Shown piece by piece: positions 44,220 to 54,305 of a stretch of DNA of 64,000 bases. A program made the position numbers and the translations under genes. How positions within the stretch are numbered: position 1 is the first letter of the stretch; the number at the start of each line of letters is the position of its first letter. The stretch spans positions 1,550,001 through 1,614,000 of the forward strand of contig CM074704.1 in assembly GCA_037367355.1 (NCBI GenBank), in the 5' to 3' direction. Source of the stretch: Neoscytalidium dimidiatum. Its lineage: Eukaryota; Ascomycota; Dothideomycetes; Botryosphaeriales; Botryosphaeriaceae. Below the pieces are notes generated by a model, which saw nothing but the letters and a program-made list of their open reading frames with translations, was not told where the DNA came from and made no database searches.

Positions 44220-45647
44220 ATTACCCTTCTCTCTGTACATTAGACTTGATAGACTTTAGCTCTGCTCAATTATAGAAGGCTTTCGACTATTCCAGGTAAC
44301 CTTTGGCTATATTCCTCAGATTACAATTACGCAAGTCTGCTGCCTGGAGCCACGGTGTCGAAAGCTTCTCCTTCACTGAACTCTAGAAATCTGCAAATGT
44401 CCCATCCGGAGTGACATGGCTTCGGAAAGGAGTAGCATTTGGTCACCAAACGTACAGGAATCGGTAATCCTTTGAACACGGACGAGGGGAGTCAAAGTAG
44501 TCAGCTGGTCTTGTATTTCACGACTTCCCTTACAGATTTACGTCTTGACTGCTGCTTTCGCTAGACCAAAGTCACATATGAATCTCCACAAACACCAGGG
44601 AAGCTAATCCACAGTTCATGATCAAATTATTGTTTGACATTTTGGTCGCCACCTCAAATCCTCACAGACCATTCCAGCAAAGCTTATTACCGCAGACTGG
44701 TTTGTCAAATATAGGCTCTTTTGCTAAAATTTGTCACGTTTGTTTGGAGGTCTTCGTGCACAAGTTCATTTGGCTCTTGTTTGTCCTGACGACACTAAGC
44801 AGTGCTTGGAAAAAGGCATTTCTTGCACGAATACGATGCGTCTGAATGTCCTTATGAGAATTTTCAACTTCTTCTCACCGAAATCTAAGTTTCCGTAGTT
44901 TATTACTGCTCTTTGGTCGATGTTGGGCGAAGTGTTGTGTCGGCCAGGTGCATATTTCAGACGAGCGTAAAGTCAGTCCGAAACCATCACGATAGCGGAT
45001 AAGGGAAGAAAAGATTGGAGACTGAGCTTTTCTTATAAGTTATATGTAGCAATATACATGACTTAGGTTATCGAAGTTGCGGCATGGTCGAATGTTGACT
45101 ATTTAGCGATTTTGGGGTGACGCGGGGGTGCGCAGAGCCGCAACACCATGAATCTTCAATACCATGGATTTTCAATAGCACGAACACGACAATTAATAGC
45201 TCGCTGTTCGCCGCCAGCCACGAAATCGCGAAACATAACTGTCATTCCAGCAAATTCTTCATAAATCCTCCTCTGCGACCATGCCCAACTGCCCCGGCGC
45301 ACATGCTCCAATCAGTCCCCCTCTAGCCACCAGTCTGTCCCCTTATAATTGGACCTCACTGTCAGTCCGTCACCGTGACAACCCGCCAGATAAGCGAGGT
45401 GTCGCTCCCCCGGTAGGTTTATAAATACCGCAGCCCCTCCACTACACACTCTCCTTTCCTCTCCATGGCACAGTTGTCATCTTTTGCGTAAGCTCGGTTC
45501 TCTGCTCACAGCACATCAGAACGCTCCCGCTCTCGCCTTCTCTCGCCTGTTCTCACGCTTTTCATACGCGCACACTTTCTCCATCTTGCTCTATTCCCGC
45601 CCTCCCTCCCAATCCACACCCAGCTTCCTTCCGGCGACGATCTCGCC
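44220..45647. other. Intergenic region with one promoter
   Basis: 1.43 kb, more AT-rich than its neighbours over 44220-45200. No gene, tRNA or transposon relic was recognised. The last 250 bases hold a TATA box, a 9-codon upstream frame (45465-45491) and a CT-rich leader for the gene at 45648. Confidence 0.55.
45420..45427 (+). promoter_or_regulatory. TATA box of the gene at 45648
   Basis: Reads TATAAATA, 228 bases upstream of the predicted start codon. A short upstream frame begins 45 bases further on at 45465. Good consensus match, function inferred. Confidence 0.55.
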
Positions 45648-46289
45648 ATGGTGTGGGCCGACCCTCTCCTGTTCCTCCTCGCCGCCCTGCTCTCCGGGAC
45701 TCGCCACATCCCGCCTACCCGAGGCCGACCTCCCTCGATGTCATCGCCGCCGCTCGTCCTCGCCTTCCTTGCCCTGACCAGTTTCGCCCTGGTCTTCATC
45801 CACGTTCTCCGTCCCATGGCCACCACCGGATGTCGCCTTTCCAGGACCGTTCCCGGAGACGTCAAAGCTCCGCTGAAGCTGAACCCCCTCCGTGTTTCCC
45901 GGGTCCCTGCATGGAAGGTACCGCAGCCCATTCCTCCTCCTCCACCGCCGACGCCGCCTCTCGTCCTCTCGAGGCCACCCCCGCGGCCGATCAAGCAATG
46001 GAAACCCGGCATGTCCGTCCTCCGCCCAACCCGCTCGTCGCATACGTTGGATCCGCCGCTCGAGAACCCGTTCCCAAAGGTCCGCGTCCGCTTCAACGAC
46101 AAGCTCTTCGAGTCCGACGCCAAGCCCTGGTATTATGACTTCAAGCGGAACCTAACCTGGCAACACGTCTCCGAGGAATACATGGTGTGGTTCGAGCTCG
46201 ACAGGAAATCCGGCCAGCCTAAGCTCAGAGGTGGGGTGCTCAAGCCTTTACCGCCGACGGACGCAGATGGCGACGTGGTCATGGCGTGA
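45648..46289 (+). CDS. Unrecognised protein with hydrophobic N-terminus
   Basis: A single-exon frame of 213 residues, not recognised. It starts MVWADPLLFLLAALLSG, possibly a signal peptide or anchor, with a second hydrophobic segment at about 34-55 (LVLAFLALTSFALVFIHVL). A proline-rich linker (six to seven prolines in a row, about 95-102) follows. The C-terminal 85 residues look folded: FPKVRVRFNDKLFESD, WYYDFKRNLTWQHVSEEY, ending DADGDVVMA. The sequence at the stop (GCGTGAGTACC) also matches a 5' splice site, so a further exon is possible, though I see no convincing continuation. A TATA box upstream supports expression. It may be a lineage-restricted protein; no function is assigned. Confidence 0.55.
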   Translation: MVWADPLLFLLAALLSGTRHIPPTRGRPPSMSSPPLVLAFLALTSFALVFIHVLRPMATTGCRLSRTVPGDVKAPLKLNPLRVSRVPAWKVPQPIPPPPPPTPPLVLSRPPPRPIKQWKPGMSVLRPTRSSHTLDPPLENPFPKVRVRFNDKLFESDAKPWYYDFKRNLTWQHVSEEYMVWFELDRKSGQPKLRGGVLKPLPPTDADGDVVMA

Positions 46290-47952
46290 GTACCAAGTCT
46301 TCCTTTCCTCTCTCTTCCTTGGCGAGCAGGAGTGTTTTTTCGTTGGCACACCATCCGGACCCGGACCTGGAGATGACGGCCCTTAGTGGCTACCAAAGGG
46401 TCTCGAGGATATCCTGGCTCAGGTGCTGTCTGTTTTTCTCCCGTGCTTTTTAGCACGTGTACATATCTTTGTGCTTTTCTTTCTTTTTTTTTTCTTTTCA
46501 TGTTCCCCTCGGCACTGCTTACCTAGGCTCTGTTTTGCTTTGACACCTTTTGCCTGTGCATTTGTTTGTTTACGCCGACCTATGCGCTCCTTACACAGGC
46601 TTTGTTCGCTGCTTTTGTTGTTTTCATACATTTGCTAAATTTTTTTTTGGGGGGGGGTTGTTTTGCTAATACCGGTGGTTGATCTCATGGTCCCACCATT
46701 CTACTGGTGGCCGATCCCACCCCGTTCCAGGACAGCACCCGGAGTGTGAGCATTTCCTTTTTTTTTTTTTTTTCGTCGGCTTTTCTTGCTAGATGCAGGA
46801 AATCGAGGAAGAAACTATAGGATCTAGGAGCAGATTTCTGGGTATAATAACTGTTGGGTCCATATTCAAATGTTTCAATATGGAAACACATGGTCTTTCG
46901 GTGGCACTGCGTTTTCGGAGCTGACGCGCAACCCCTCAGCCACCATGCATGGTTTTTGACAGTACCTGGCGGTTCTCGAGGACCTTGCAAATAGTGATAC
47001 TTCAAGAATAACGTTATTTATGTCATCTTCATTGAGCTCTGCGAAAACTACCTGGTGTGATCCAAAATCCTGCAGTGGAGATAGGGCGCTAGTGCACTAG
47101 TAGCCCTTCCTCCTTTGGAATAACATTCCAGGATTCAGGATGTTTCAGCTAAAGACAAATTGGTCTTGCGTTCGCAGAATACATCATTGTCGATGTACTG
47201 TCGCGAGTCAACACCATCTCCAACCGTCCCTCATCTCCATCACCACAGCATCATTCCCACCAACACGGAAATCCCCAGTCCCGAAGAACGGCACGCAAGC
47301 TCTTCAGCTGTCACGCCAAACAAGTGGTCTGACCGGGAAGTACATTTGACAGTTTCCGAGCGCCGTGTCGATCTCGTTTTGCAACGGTGGCGTGCTGTTG
47401 CATGCATGTTTCGGGATCGACTATTCCCGGCTCAGAAGGAGGTTCTTAGCTCTGTTAGAGTATTGTGGGATTGAGGGTTATGGTGAGACAGATAGGATAA
47501 GGACGAATTCGGTCCTTTGCAATCGAGGGAAGGTGAGCAAACGTAGATCGATACGGCGTCAGGTGGGAGTAGCTCGGGAACAAAATAAGAAGTAAACCGA
47601 TAAAGAGCTCTGTGATCTGTTCAAGAACCTAATATTAAAACCTTCTTAATCGTCCGCTTATGGAAAATCAAGCTGTGGGGAAGTCAGCCATATTCCCACT
47701 CGCGACCTAAGAAGAACAGTCCTACATTTCGTATTCCTGCTTCGATTTTTATATTTTTGTATGAAAAAAAAAGTGATAAGCAACCGCTTATAGGAATCCA
47801 CGTCGAATAAGGTTGTATAACTGCAACCCTCAACAAATTTCCTCCTTCTTCCTCTCAGAATTAAACGTACAACCAAAGCCCAAAACTCAACGCCCGCTTG
47901 CTTTCAAAAACGGAAAATACGAAGCAACGCGTCCGTCGAACTAATGTTCATA
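46290..47952. other. Intergenic region with homopolymer runs
   Basis: 1.66 kb between the gene at 45648 and the 3' end of the secreted-protein gene. T-rich stretches, a T9-G9 run at 46640-46657 and a long T run at 46760-46774 occur. Open frames are short and without domains. No RNA gene was recognised. Confidence 0.55.
46640..46657 (+). repeat. Homopolymer junction T9-G9
   Basis: Nine T followed directly by nine G. A similar T15-G8 junction occurs about 1.9 kb downstream at 48534-48556. Confidence 0.85.
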
Positions 47953-49118
47953 TTAACCAACCCATCTCCTCGCTTTCGACCGCCCCGTTTCCTCCGGCTC
48001 TGCTGCTCTCTTCCCCAAGCCCACAGTAACCGTCTTTTGCAGCGAAACTGTCGCGATGTTGAACGGATCGCCACCCGCCTTCTGCGCTTGCGGATCTCCT
48101 GTTGGCAAGCTGTCTGCTAACGCCTGAGCGCTTGAGCTGCTCGCACTGGTCGGCTTCGTCTCCGAGGTTTTCGGCTGTTCGCCCCCGGACGGTTTGGCGG
48201 TTTCGGCGGCGGCAGCAGGCGCTGCGGAAGAGGAGGCGAGAACGAAGGAGAGCGAGGAACTGGAGCTGGAGCTGGCAGGTGGAGGAGGCGGCGGTGGTGG
48301 TGCGGCAGCGGCAGTGGTAGTTGCTGCGGCCGTGGATGAGGAGGATGATGAGGTTGGAGGAGGAGGAGCGGGCGGAGGAGTCTGCTCCGCTGGAGGAGGA
48401 GGAGAGGCGGCTGCGTTCTCACCGCCGGCTGAGGCTGTAACGGTGATGGTACGGTCGAAAGTTGCGGCCACTGTTACGGTTTTCTCGAAGGTTGCGGCAA
48501 CGGTGACCTACAATGATTTAGTACATGCGAAAGTTTTTTTTTTTTTTTGGGGGGGGCAAGACAACACGAAGAGGCGTACGGTTGGTTGAGTCGCGTTGAG
48601 CTGTTCCTTCACGGTCTCGGTGACGGTCGCAGTTTCGATCTGCACTTCGGTTTTGGTCTCAGTTGCGGTCATGGTGACCATCATTGTCATCATCTGAGTC
48701 TCGGTCGCGGTTGCATTGAGGGTCAACGTGAAGGTTGGTTGTTCTCCCTCGGCGGCGGCGGCAGCGGCGGCAGCGGCAGCTCTGATGGTTGATCAGTTAG
48801 TCTCCTCTCTCATGTAGGCTGAATCGGGCTTACACGGTTGCGTTCGCATCCTTGGCTGGAGCCTGTGGTGTCTCTGTGGGCTCTTGACGCTTGAGAAGCT
48901 CGACGACGTGCCTAGCTTTCTTGCGTGATGGACCTGCCTCGAGCCCACCCACAGGATGATGAAGGCCGGGAACAGCGCCGACCTCTTGGGCTGAGACCTA
49001 TTATCTCCAGTCAGTATCCCTGTTCTCGGGCAGCAGTTGAAGTAAGCGTACGCACAGTTGTCATGGCAAAAGTCGCAGCGGCAGCCAGGGCCGCCACAAC
49101 TTCGCTCAGACGCCTCAT
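47953..49118 (-). CDS. Small secreted Thr/Ala/Ser-rich protein
   Basis: Four exons, 49056-49118, 48834-48997, 48580-48781 and 47953-48507, encode 327 residues. A signal peptide is seen (MRRLSEVVAALAAAATFAMTT, then VSA before QEVGAV). A likely Kex2 site LLKR precedes QEPTET. A run of alanines leads to Thr-rich sequence (TLTLNATATETQ, TATVTETVKEQL) and a near-repeat: VTVAATFEKT, VTVAATFDRT, ITVTAS. The second half is Pro/Ser/Ala low complexity, and the end has GLGKRAAEPEE, a second dibasic site. No cysteines in the mature part and no GPI signal. It may be a cell-wall or secreted structural protein; I do not recognise a family. Introns are 52-72 bp. Confidence 0.72.
48534..48556 (+). repeat. Homopolymer junction T15-G8 in intron 3
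   Basis: On the sense strand of the secreted-protein gene this is C8-A15, between the 5' splice site and the branch-like TACTAAAT of intron 3. Confidence 0.85.
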
Positions 49119-50204
49119 GGCGGATTAGTGTTGGTGGTGGATAGGGAACCGGCCCTTGAATGAGAGACTGCAAAGATTTAGAAGGATGACGGCGCAGACC
49201 AGCTGGCAAAAGAATGGAATTGACGAGCCAAGGGCCAAGAGTCAGAGGCGCATCAGGGAAATGAACGGCGTTGAGGAGGGATGATGGGAAACGATGAGCC
49301 TGGTTAGGCGCTGGCCGGGGACGGGAGAGAGGGGAGATCCAGGCAGTGCAAACGGAACAAGAGGGAGGGCAGCAGTCAGGCACATGTATGGGAGGAGGGA
49401 GCAGCTACACGGCCAGCCCCACCAAAGCAACATGTCAGTCTCAGGACGCCCATACGGCGGCGGGAGGGCCCGCCCACCAGGATGCAATGCTGCTAAGAGG
49501 TGGCCTGGGCGTCAGCCGCAGGAGCTTGGCGGAGAGAGCAGCCAGTGGGCGGCGGCGGGCAGCGGCAGGCATGGGGAGACCGGTCTCATGAAGGTCGGGC
49601 CAAGCTGGGCGGGGATGAGGCTGCGACGCTGCATGTCAAGGAGTGCGATGCGAGGGCAGCACGCGTCTCAGCAGCGCCGGCACGACGGCGAGCTCACGCG
49701 GCCACCAGCCGACGGCATGATCAAGGCCGGCAGGGCGGCTCCTCGGACGCAAGATGCAGCAATGGCAGACGCGTGTATAGTGAGATTCGTGATCGTTGGA
49801 GATGAGAAAGAGAGAGTGTGTGTGATGGCTGGGGTCGGCGGTGGAGGACAGCCCCATGACGTCGATCCGCACTGGCCCCTTCTGCTGCTGCCTCAGGCCC
49901 ACGGTCTGGCCCTCCCTGCCTCACAGCCCCGATCCGCAACCAAATTCCAACGATCCCCAGACAGAATGAAAGCGCTAACATGGTCTTGGCGCCATCCTGA
50001 ACCACATCAAAGGCGTCATGTCGGACTTTTCTCTCTCCGCCAAAGCCCGCCTACCCCTACGTTACTCCGTCCACCGCTTCTCTCCCTTGGCTTCGCTCAT
50101 CCCTCATCCTTCATATAAACATGCGCCTGTGGAGCCCTGAAACACAAAGGCAGATCCATACCCTTGTCTTCCCAGGGCCTTTCTGCTGAGCACATCTGCC
50201 CACC
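49119..50204. promoter_or_regulatory. Divergent promoter region, secreted protein and DUF1295 gene
   Basis: A 1.09-kb interval between the two start codons. The 274-codon open frame at 49294-50118 (+) is rejected: it is low complexity, overlapped by antisense frames and has no domain. A TATA box for the rightward gene lies at 50114. Confidence 0.5.
50114..50119 (+). promoter_or_regulatory. TATA box of the DUF1295 gene
   Basis: TATAAA in the context CATATAAAC, 86 bases upstream of the start codon at 50205. Position and sequence fit a core promoter. Confidence 0.5.
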
Positions 50205-51283
50205 ATGGCCGGCCCTGTACACGTCTTGGACGATTACTACCTCGCAATCACACTTCTCATCACTGTTGGCTACCAATTATTCTTCTTTTCCATAGCCTAC
50301 TCTTTCAAGTTTGATAAGCTTACCGACTTTGCGGGCGGAACCAATTTCGTCGTCCTTGCCATCGTCACCCTCGCCTTCAGCGGAGACCGTGACCATGCCC
50401 GCCAGATCGTTTGCTCCATCTTCATCATGCTGTGGGGCGCCCGCCTCTCCGGCTTCCTCCTCTTCCGCATCTTGAAAACCGGCAAGGATGACCGCTTCGA
50501 TGACAAGCGGGATAAGTTCTTCCCCTTCCTGGGCTTCTGGTTCTTCCAAATGCTGTAAGCCGCACCTTCGGCCCCCAATGTCAGGCGACAAACCCCCCGC
50601 TAACGACGACCAGCTGGGTTTGGACCGTCTCCCTGCCCGTCACCATCCTCAACTCACCCAACGTGACGCGCTTCCGCCAGCCGGCCTTCGGCACTGGTCG
50701 CGACATCGCCGGCGTGATTCTGTACGCCATCGGCCTGACCATGGAGTCCGTCTCGGACATCCAGAAGTACCGCTTCAAAGCGCGGCACGGACGCGACGGC
50801 GCCGTCTGCGACGTCGGCTTCTTCAAGTGGACCCGCCATCCCAACTATTTCGGCGAGATCCTCATCCAGTTCTCTATCTTCATGATCGCGGTCTCGCCCG
50901 CTGCCTACGGCTACGTCTTCGGCGGCGCTTACGATGCGCTGTACGCGAGCATTCTGGGGCCATTCTTCTTGACTCTGCTTTTGATGTTCGTTAGCGGCTT
51001 AACGCTGCAGGAACGTCCCGGAGCCAAGAAGCGCTACGAGAAAGGGAACCGGTGGCCAGAGTACGAAAGGTACTTGAAGCGTACCAGCATCTTGATTCCG
51101 TTCCCGCCAGCATTGTACGAGAAGATGCCGACCATCTTGAAGAGGACTGTCTTCCTGGAGTTCCCGGTCTACGTGTTTGACCCGGCGAAGCATTCGGATG
51201 TCAAGAAGCCGGGTGGTCAGGATGCGGAGGTTGAAGAAGGAAGAGCCGGCGCCAGGAGTGACGAGGAGGCACTGCATAATTGA
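50205..51283 (+). CDS. DUF1295 membrane protein, steroid 5-alpha-reductase-like
   Basis: Exons 50205-50554 and 50614-51283 give 339 residues. About six or seven membrane segments are visible, beginning YYLAITLLITVGYQLFFFSIAY and including the joined FWFFQMLWVWTVSLPV. The most conserved part is GFFKWTRHPNYFGEILIQFSIF, the signature of DUF1295 and of the steroid-reductase/isoprenylcysteine-methyltransferase superfamily; it is followed by LTLQERPGAKKRY. Related enzymes reduce steroid or lipid double bonds with NADPH, but the fungal DUF1295 substrate is not settled. The C-terminus is charged and soluble. A TATA box lies 86 bp upstream. Confidence 0.88.
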
Positions 51284-52666
51284 GAGAGTACTTAACGCGG
51301 TCATGCATTCAACGGTGAGGTGGATTGGTCTTGGCACGTGCTTTCAGCCTCACGACTGTAGGAATATATGCTACGAGCTGCCTGAAGTTATAGTTTAGAT
51401 TGTAATACTAGCGAATTATGTTCGAACCAACTAGTTTTTCATGCTTGAAGTTCAGCTTCTTGCGGCTGAGATCAGACATGGTATGCTGAGTGCTCTTCCA
51501 GAGGCATACCTGCTAAGAAGCGTATTATGAATTATTCAAGACCGTAACGGCGACTAGAATAGTCACTTCGACTTTTGTGGGATGGTTGCAGGAGGAAGAG
51601 TCCCTGTTGAGGCTCTCGATAAGTATGCTTGATGTTCGGGGTGAAATGATGTGACCGATTCGGTCAGGGACAAGAAAATGCCGAGACTGCTTTCCATGAT
51701 ACGGTCACTTCATTATTTGGCTGTGCCTAGGATCACTGCTTTCAATGGCCCGTTCGGGACGGCATTGGGAAGGTGGTACTTAGCTGAAATCTCCACCAAC
51801 AACACCAAATCCGACTTCACCCACTGTCATACATTTGCGAAGTTCACATTGAGGAGGGTCCTAAGTGAGTTTAACATTCAGGCGCACGCCCATCACTTTC
51901 TACGAGGTCGGTTACAAGACTATTGGGGACAGCAGCGACTGTGCGCATGAGGAGTTAAGCAGGCGTCCTGATGATAATGTCGTCCGTTCCTTAAACTTTT
52001 ACGTTCAGACTGCTTCTTCAATTGCCCATGAGTCGCACAACTATACATCCTCGCACTTGCAACACTTCGGGAACCGACCTCGTCACGCCATGCGGCTTTT
52101 TCTTATGGCTTGTGCGGGACGTTGCACAGGCGGAGTCATCTCCACTTGCGGGCACGGGCACGTTGCGTCCCGTCAGCGGCTGTTGGCAATCTACTCGAAA
52201 AACAAGTCCTTCGACGGCGATCAAGTACTACTCTTGTCATACTAATATCGCCCAAGGATTCGAATCTCGTACTCCTGCTGTCTTTTGGTCATTGATTAGG
52301 CTCACAAGCAGGATGTTTATTCGCAAACTGCTTCTTCCCCTATCATGGTCCTTAGTCACTGGCGAACAGCTGTATACATACATGCATCCTTGACAAACAT
52401 CCAGTCTTGCTTATGTCTTTCATCATTCGTTGATGACGTTTTGGGCGAGCCAGAAAAAGTGGACTCGGTTGAGGTGGAACCGCACATTAGCGAAGTGCAG
52501 ATCCGCGGGTAAATAAAGCGGGAATCGTGCTTATCTTGATAAATTTCATTTCGACTGCGAATTTCATTTCATGAGGCTTTGCAGCCATTCATGCTTGTAA
52601 AACAGTGCAGTACCTGTTCATCGTGCTTTCGGGCTGGGGCTGAAAGGCATTCAACATCTCAGCAGC
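51284..52666. other. Convergent intergenic region
   Basis: 1.38 kb between the DUF1295 gene and the 3' end of USB1. Only short frames without domains. A palindromic TTCGAA near 52258 was checked as a tRNA T-loop and rejected. Nothing else was recognised. Confidence 0.6.
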
Positions 52667-53887
52667 CTAGCCCAAACCTAAGATACCCTTCTCCTCCTTG
52701 CGCTTAGAAGCGATCTCAATGGCGTGAATGGTATTCCCAACCTTCACCTTGACCACGTCGAACCTGACGCTCATTTGCGCGAGTTCGTGCTGCATGAAAC
52801 CACCCACATCCTCCACAGAGGTGAAGTCTCTCAATTCGTCCGGGGGAGGCTCGAGACTCCAAGCCAGACTGACATGGAAAGCGTTGGAGCGGTCATCTTT
52901 CTCGCTCACAAACCTCCTCACATCTCCTTCCACTCTCTTCCCCGTTTGGGCACTAGCAGACCCCCAATCACCCCTCATGTCCACGCCCTCTCTATGCTGA
53001 TCCCGGTTCTTACCGTTGCTGTAAAGCTCTGGGTACCCGAACTTCCTGGCAGCCTGATTCGCCGCCAGCAGCAAGCGGTTCAAATCGTCATTCGGCGGTC
53101 TCCTCACGCCGAGCACGAGGAACCAGCGTGAACGGTCGTAATTGGACACCCACTTCAGGCCCTTGAAGCAGGCCTCGAACGGGCGCGCACCACTATGCCT
53201 AAGCTCCTTCGTCAACGCATCCACGAACGGCGCACGGCTCTCCGTCGGAAGCGGCAGAGTACGCGACAGCGAGATGTGCAGCGGCGCGGGCGTGTTCAAG
53301 TCCGTCAGGAGCGAGCTGCGTACGCGCTGCTGCGCGGCGGCGGCGGCGGCGGCGATGCTCGGGAAGGTGTGAAAGTGGTCGGCGGTCGCGCGTTCGACGC
53401 GATCGAGCAGCGACTGGAGCGTGCGCGATTCTACGGCGTTCGGGTGCCCTCGAGGCGCGTAAGTTGGCCTGGAGTTTACCGGATTTCATGTACAGGCGGT
53501 AGGAGCAATCGGTGTGATTGACACGAGCTATTTATAGGTGCTTGGGAGGAATCGGAGGGAAGGCCTGATGTCATTGCGACGGGTGCGAGCAGTTTTGCAA
53601 AACAAGCAGGACTTACACTCCAGATAGACATGGGAGGGCCAGTGGCCGTCCATGTGCGGGATGGCACGCTTCCGGCCGGCGTGCAGGGCCGGGTCGTCAT
53701 GGGTGCTCTGGCGGGCGTTGGTCGCGTACAGGTCGTGGAAGCTCGCGGGCAGCGGCGGCAGGGATGCGCGGCTGCGGGAGGGCGCGGGCGAAGGTTCGGT
53801 GGGCCCACGTCTCTGCTTTTTGGCAGGCGGCGCAGCAGGCTGGTCAGGCTCCGACTCGGAGTCAGAGTACTGGACGAGCGGCGCCAT
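52667..53887 (-). CDS. USB1: U6 snRNA 3'-exonuclease/phosphodiesterase Usb1
   Basis: Trims and caps the U6 snRNA 3' end in the nucleus (2H phosphoesterase). Exons 53619-53887 and 52667-53468 give 356 residues. The start [13 protein letters not shown] matches the usual acidic opening. The two catalytic H-x-S motifs are LHISLS and FHVSLAW, both in exon 2; [10 protein letters not shown] precedes the splice. The intron (150 bp) keeps the frame only if the donor is GTGTAA; the stronger overlapping GTAAGT two bases downstream would shift the frame with every acceptor I could find. The leader carries a hexamer repeat just 5' of the ATG. Divergent from PAL1. Confidence 0.88.
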
Positions 53888-54305
53888 GGCGAGACGGGCA
53901 CGGGCACAGGCACAGGCACAGGCGCAGGCGCAGGTCCGGACCGCAGAGGCTGGAGGACGACAAGAAGGGACCTGAGCCGCGGCACGCCTTGTGTGCTTGT
54001 CGTGGGCGGAGCGGGTCCCTGACGGCTGCCAAAGTTGGGCGTTTCTACGCCGGCGATCGGCAGCGACGTCACCTCCATCCCGGTCCAATGACGCAGGGCC
54101 TTGCGCCCCATGTACGCGTACTGGTGCTGGGCAGCTCTTCCCGCATTGGCACACGAACAAATCACCAGTCAAATGAAACACAAGCCCGCTGTTTCCCCTC
54201 TTCACTTTCCTCTTCCCCTTCTCCACCATTCTGTCCGTCTCGCTGCTTTCTCCACCACTCTCTTCTATTAACCACGCACTGGCCCGTCGTGCGAAAGCTG
54301 CGAAC
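53888..54305. promoter_or_regulatory. Divergent promoter region, USB1 and PAL1
   Basis: 418 bases between start codons, with the hexamer repeat (53896-53931) on the USB1 side and a pyrimidine-rich stretch on the PAL1 side. No clear TATA box. Confidence 0.5.
53896..53931. repeat. Hexamer tandem repeat in the USB1 leader
   Basis: Six units of the pattern RGGCRC (GGGCAC, GGGCAC, AGGCAC, AGGCAC, AGGCGC, AGGCGC), lying 9-44 bases upstream of the USB1 ATG. The unit is GC-rich and in the mRNA leader if transcription starts upstream. Confidence 0.85.

Noticed and set aside
49294..50118. 274-codon plus-strand frame
   Set aside because: Lies between two divergent genes, low complexity, with a TATA box for the next gene at its end; no domain.
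52250..52275. Possible tRNA T-loop (GGATTCGAATCTC)
   Set aside because: Base 53 is not G, the T-stem does not pair well, and no D-arm or acceptor stem could be built on either strand.
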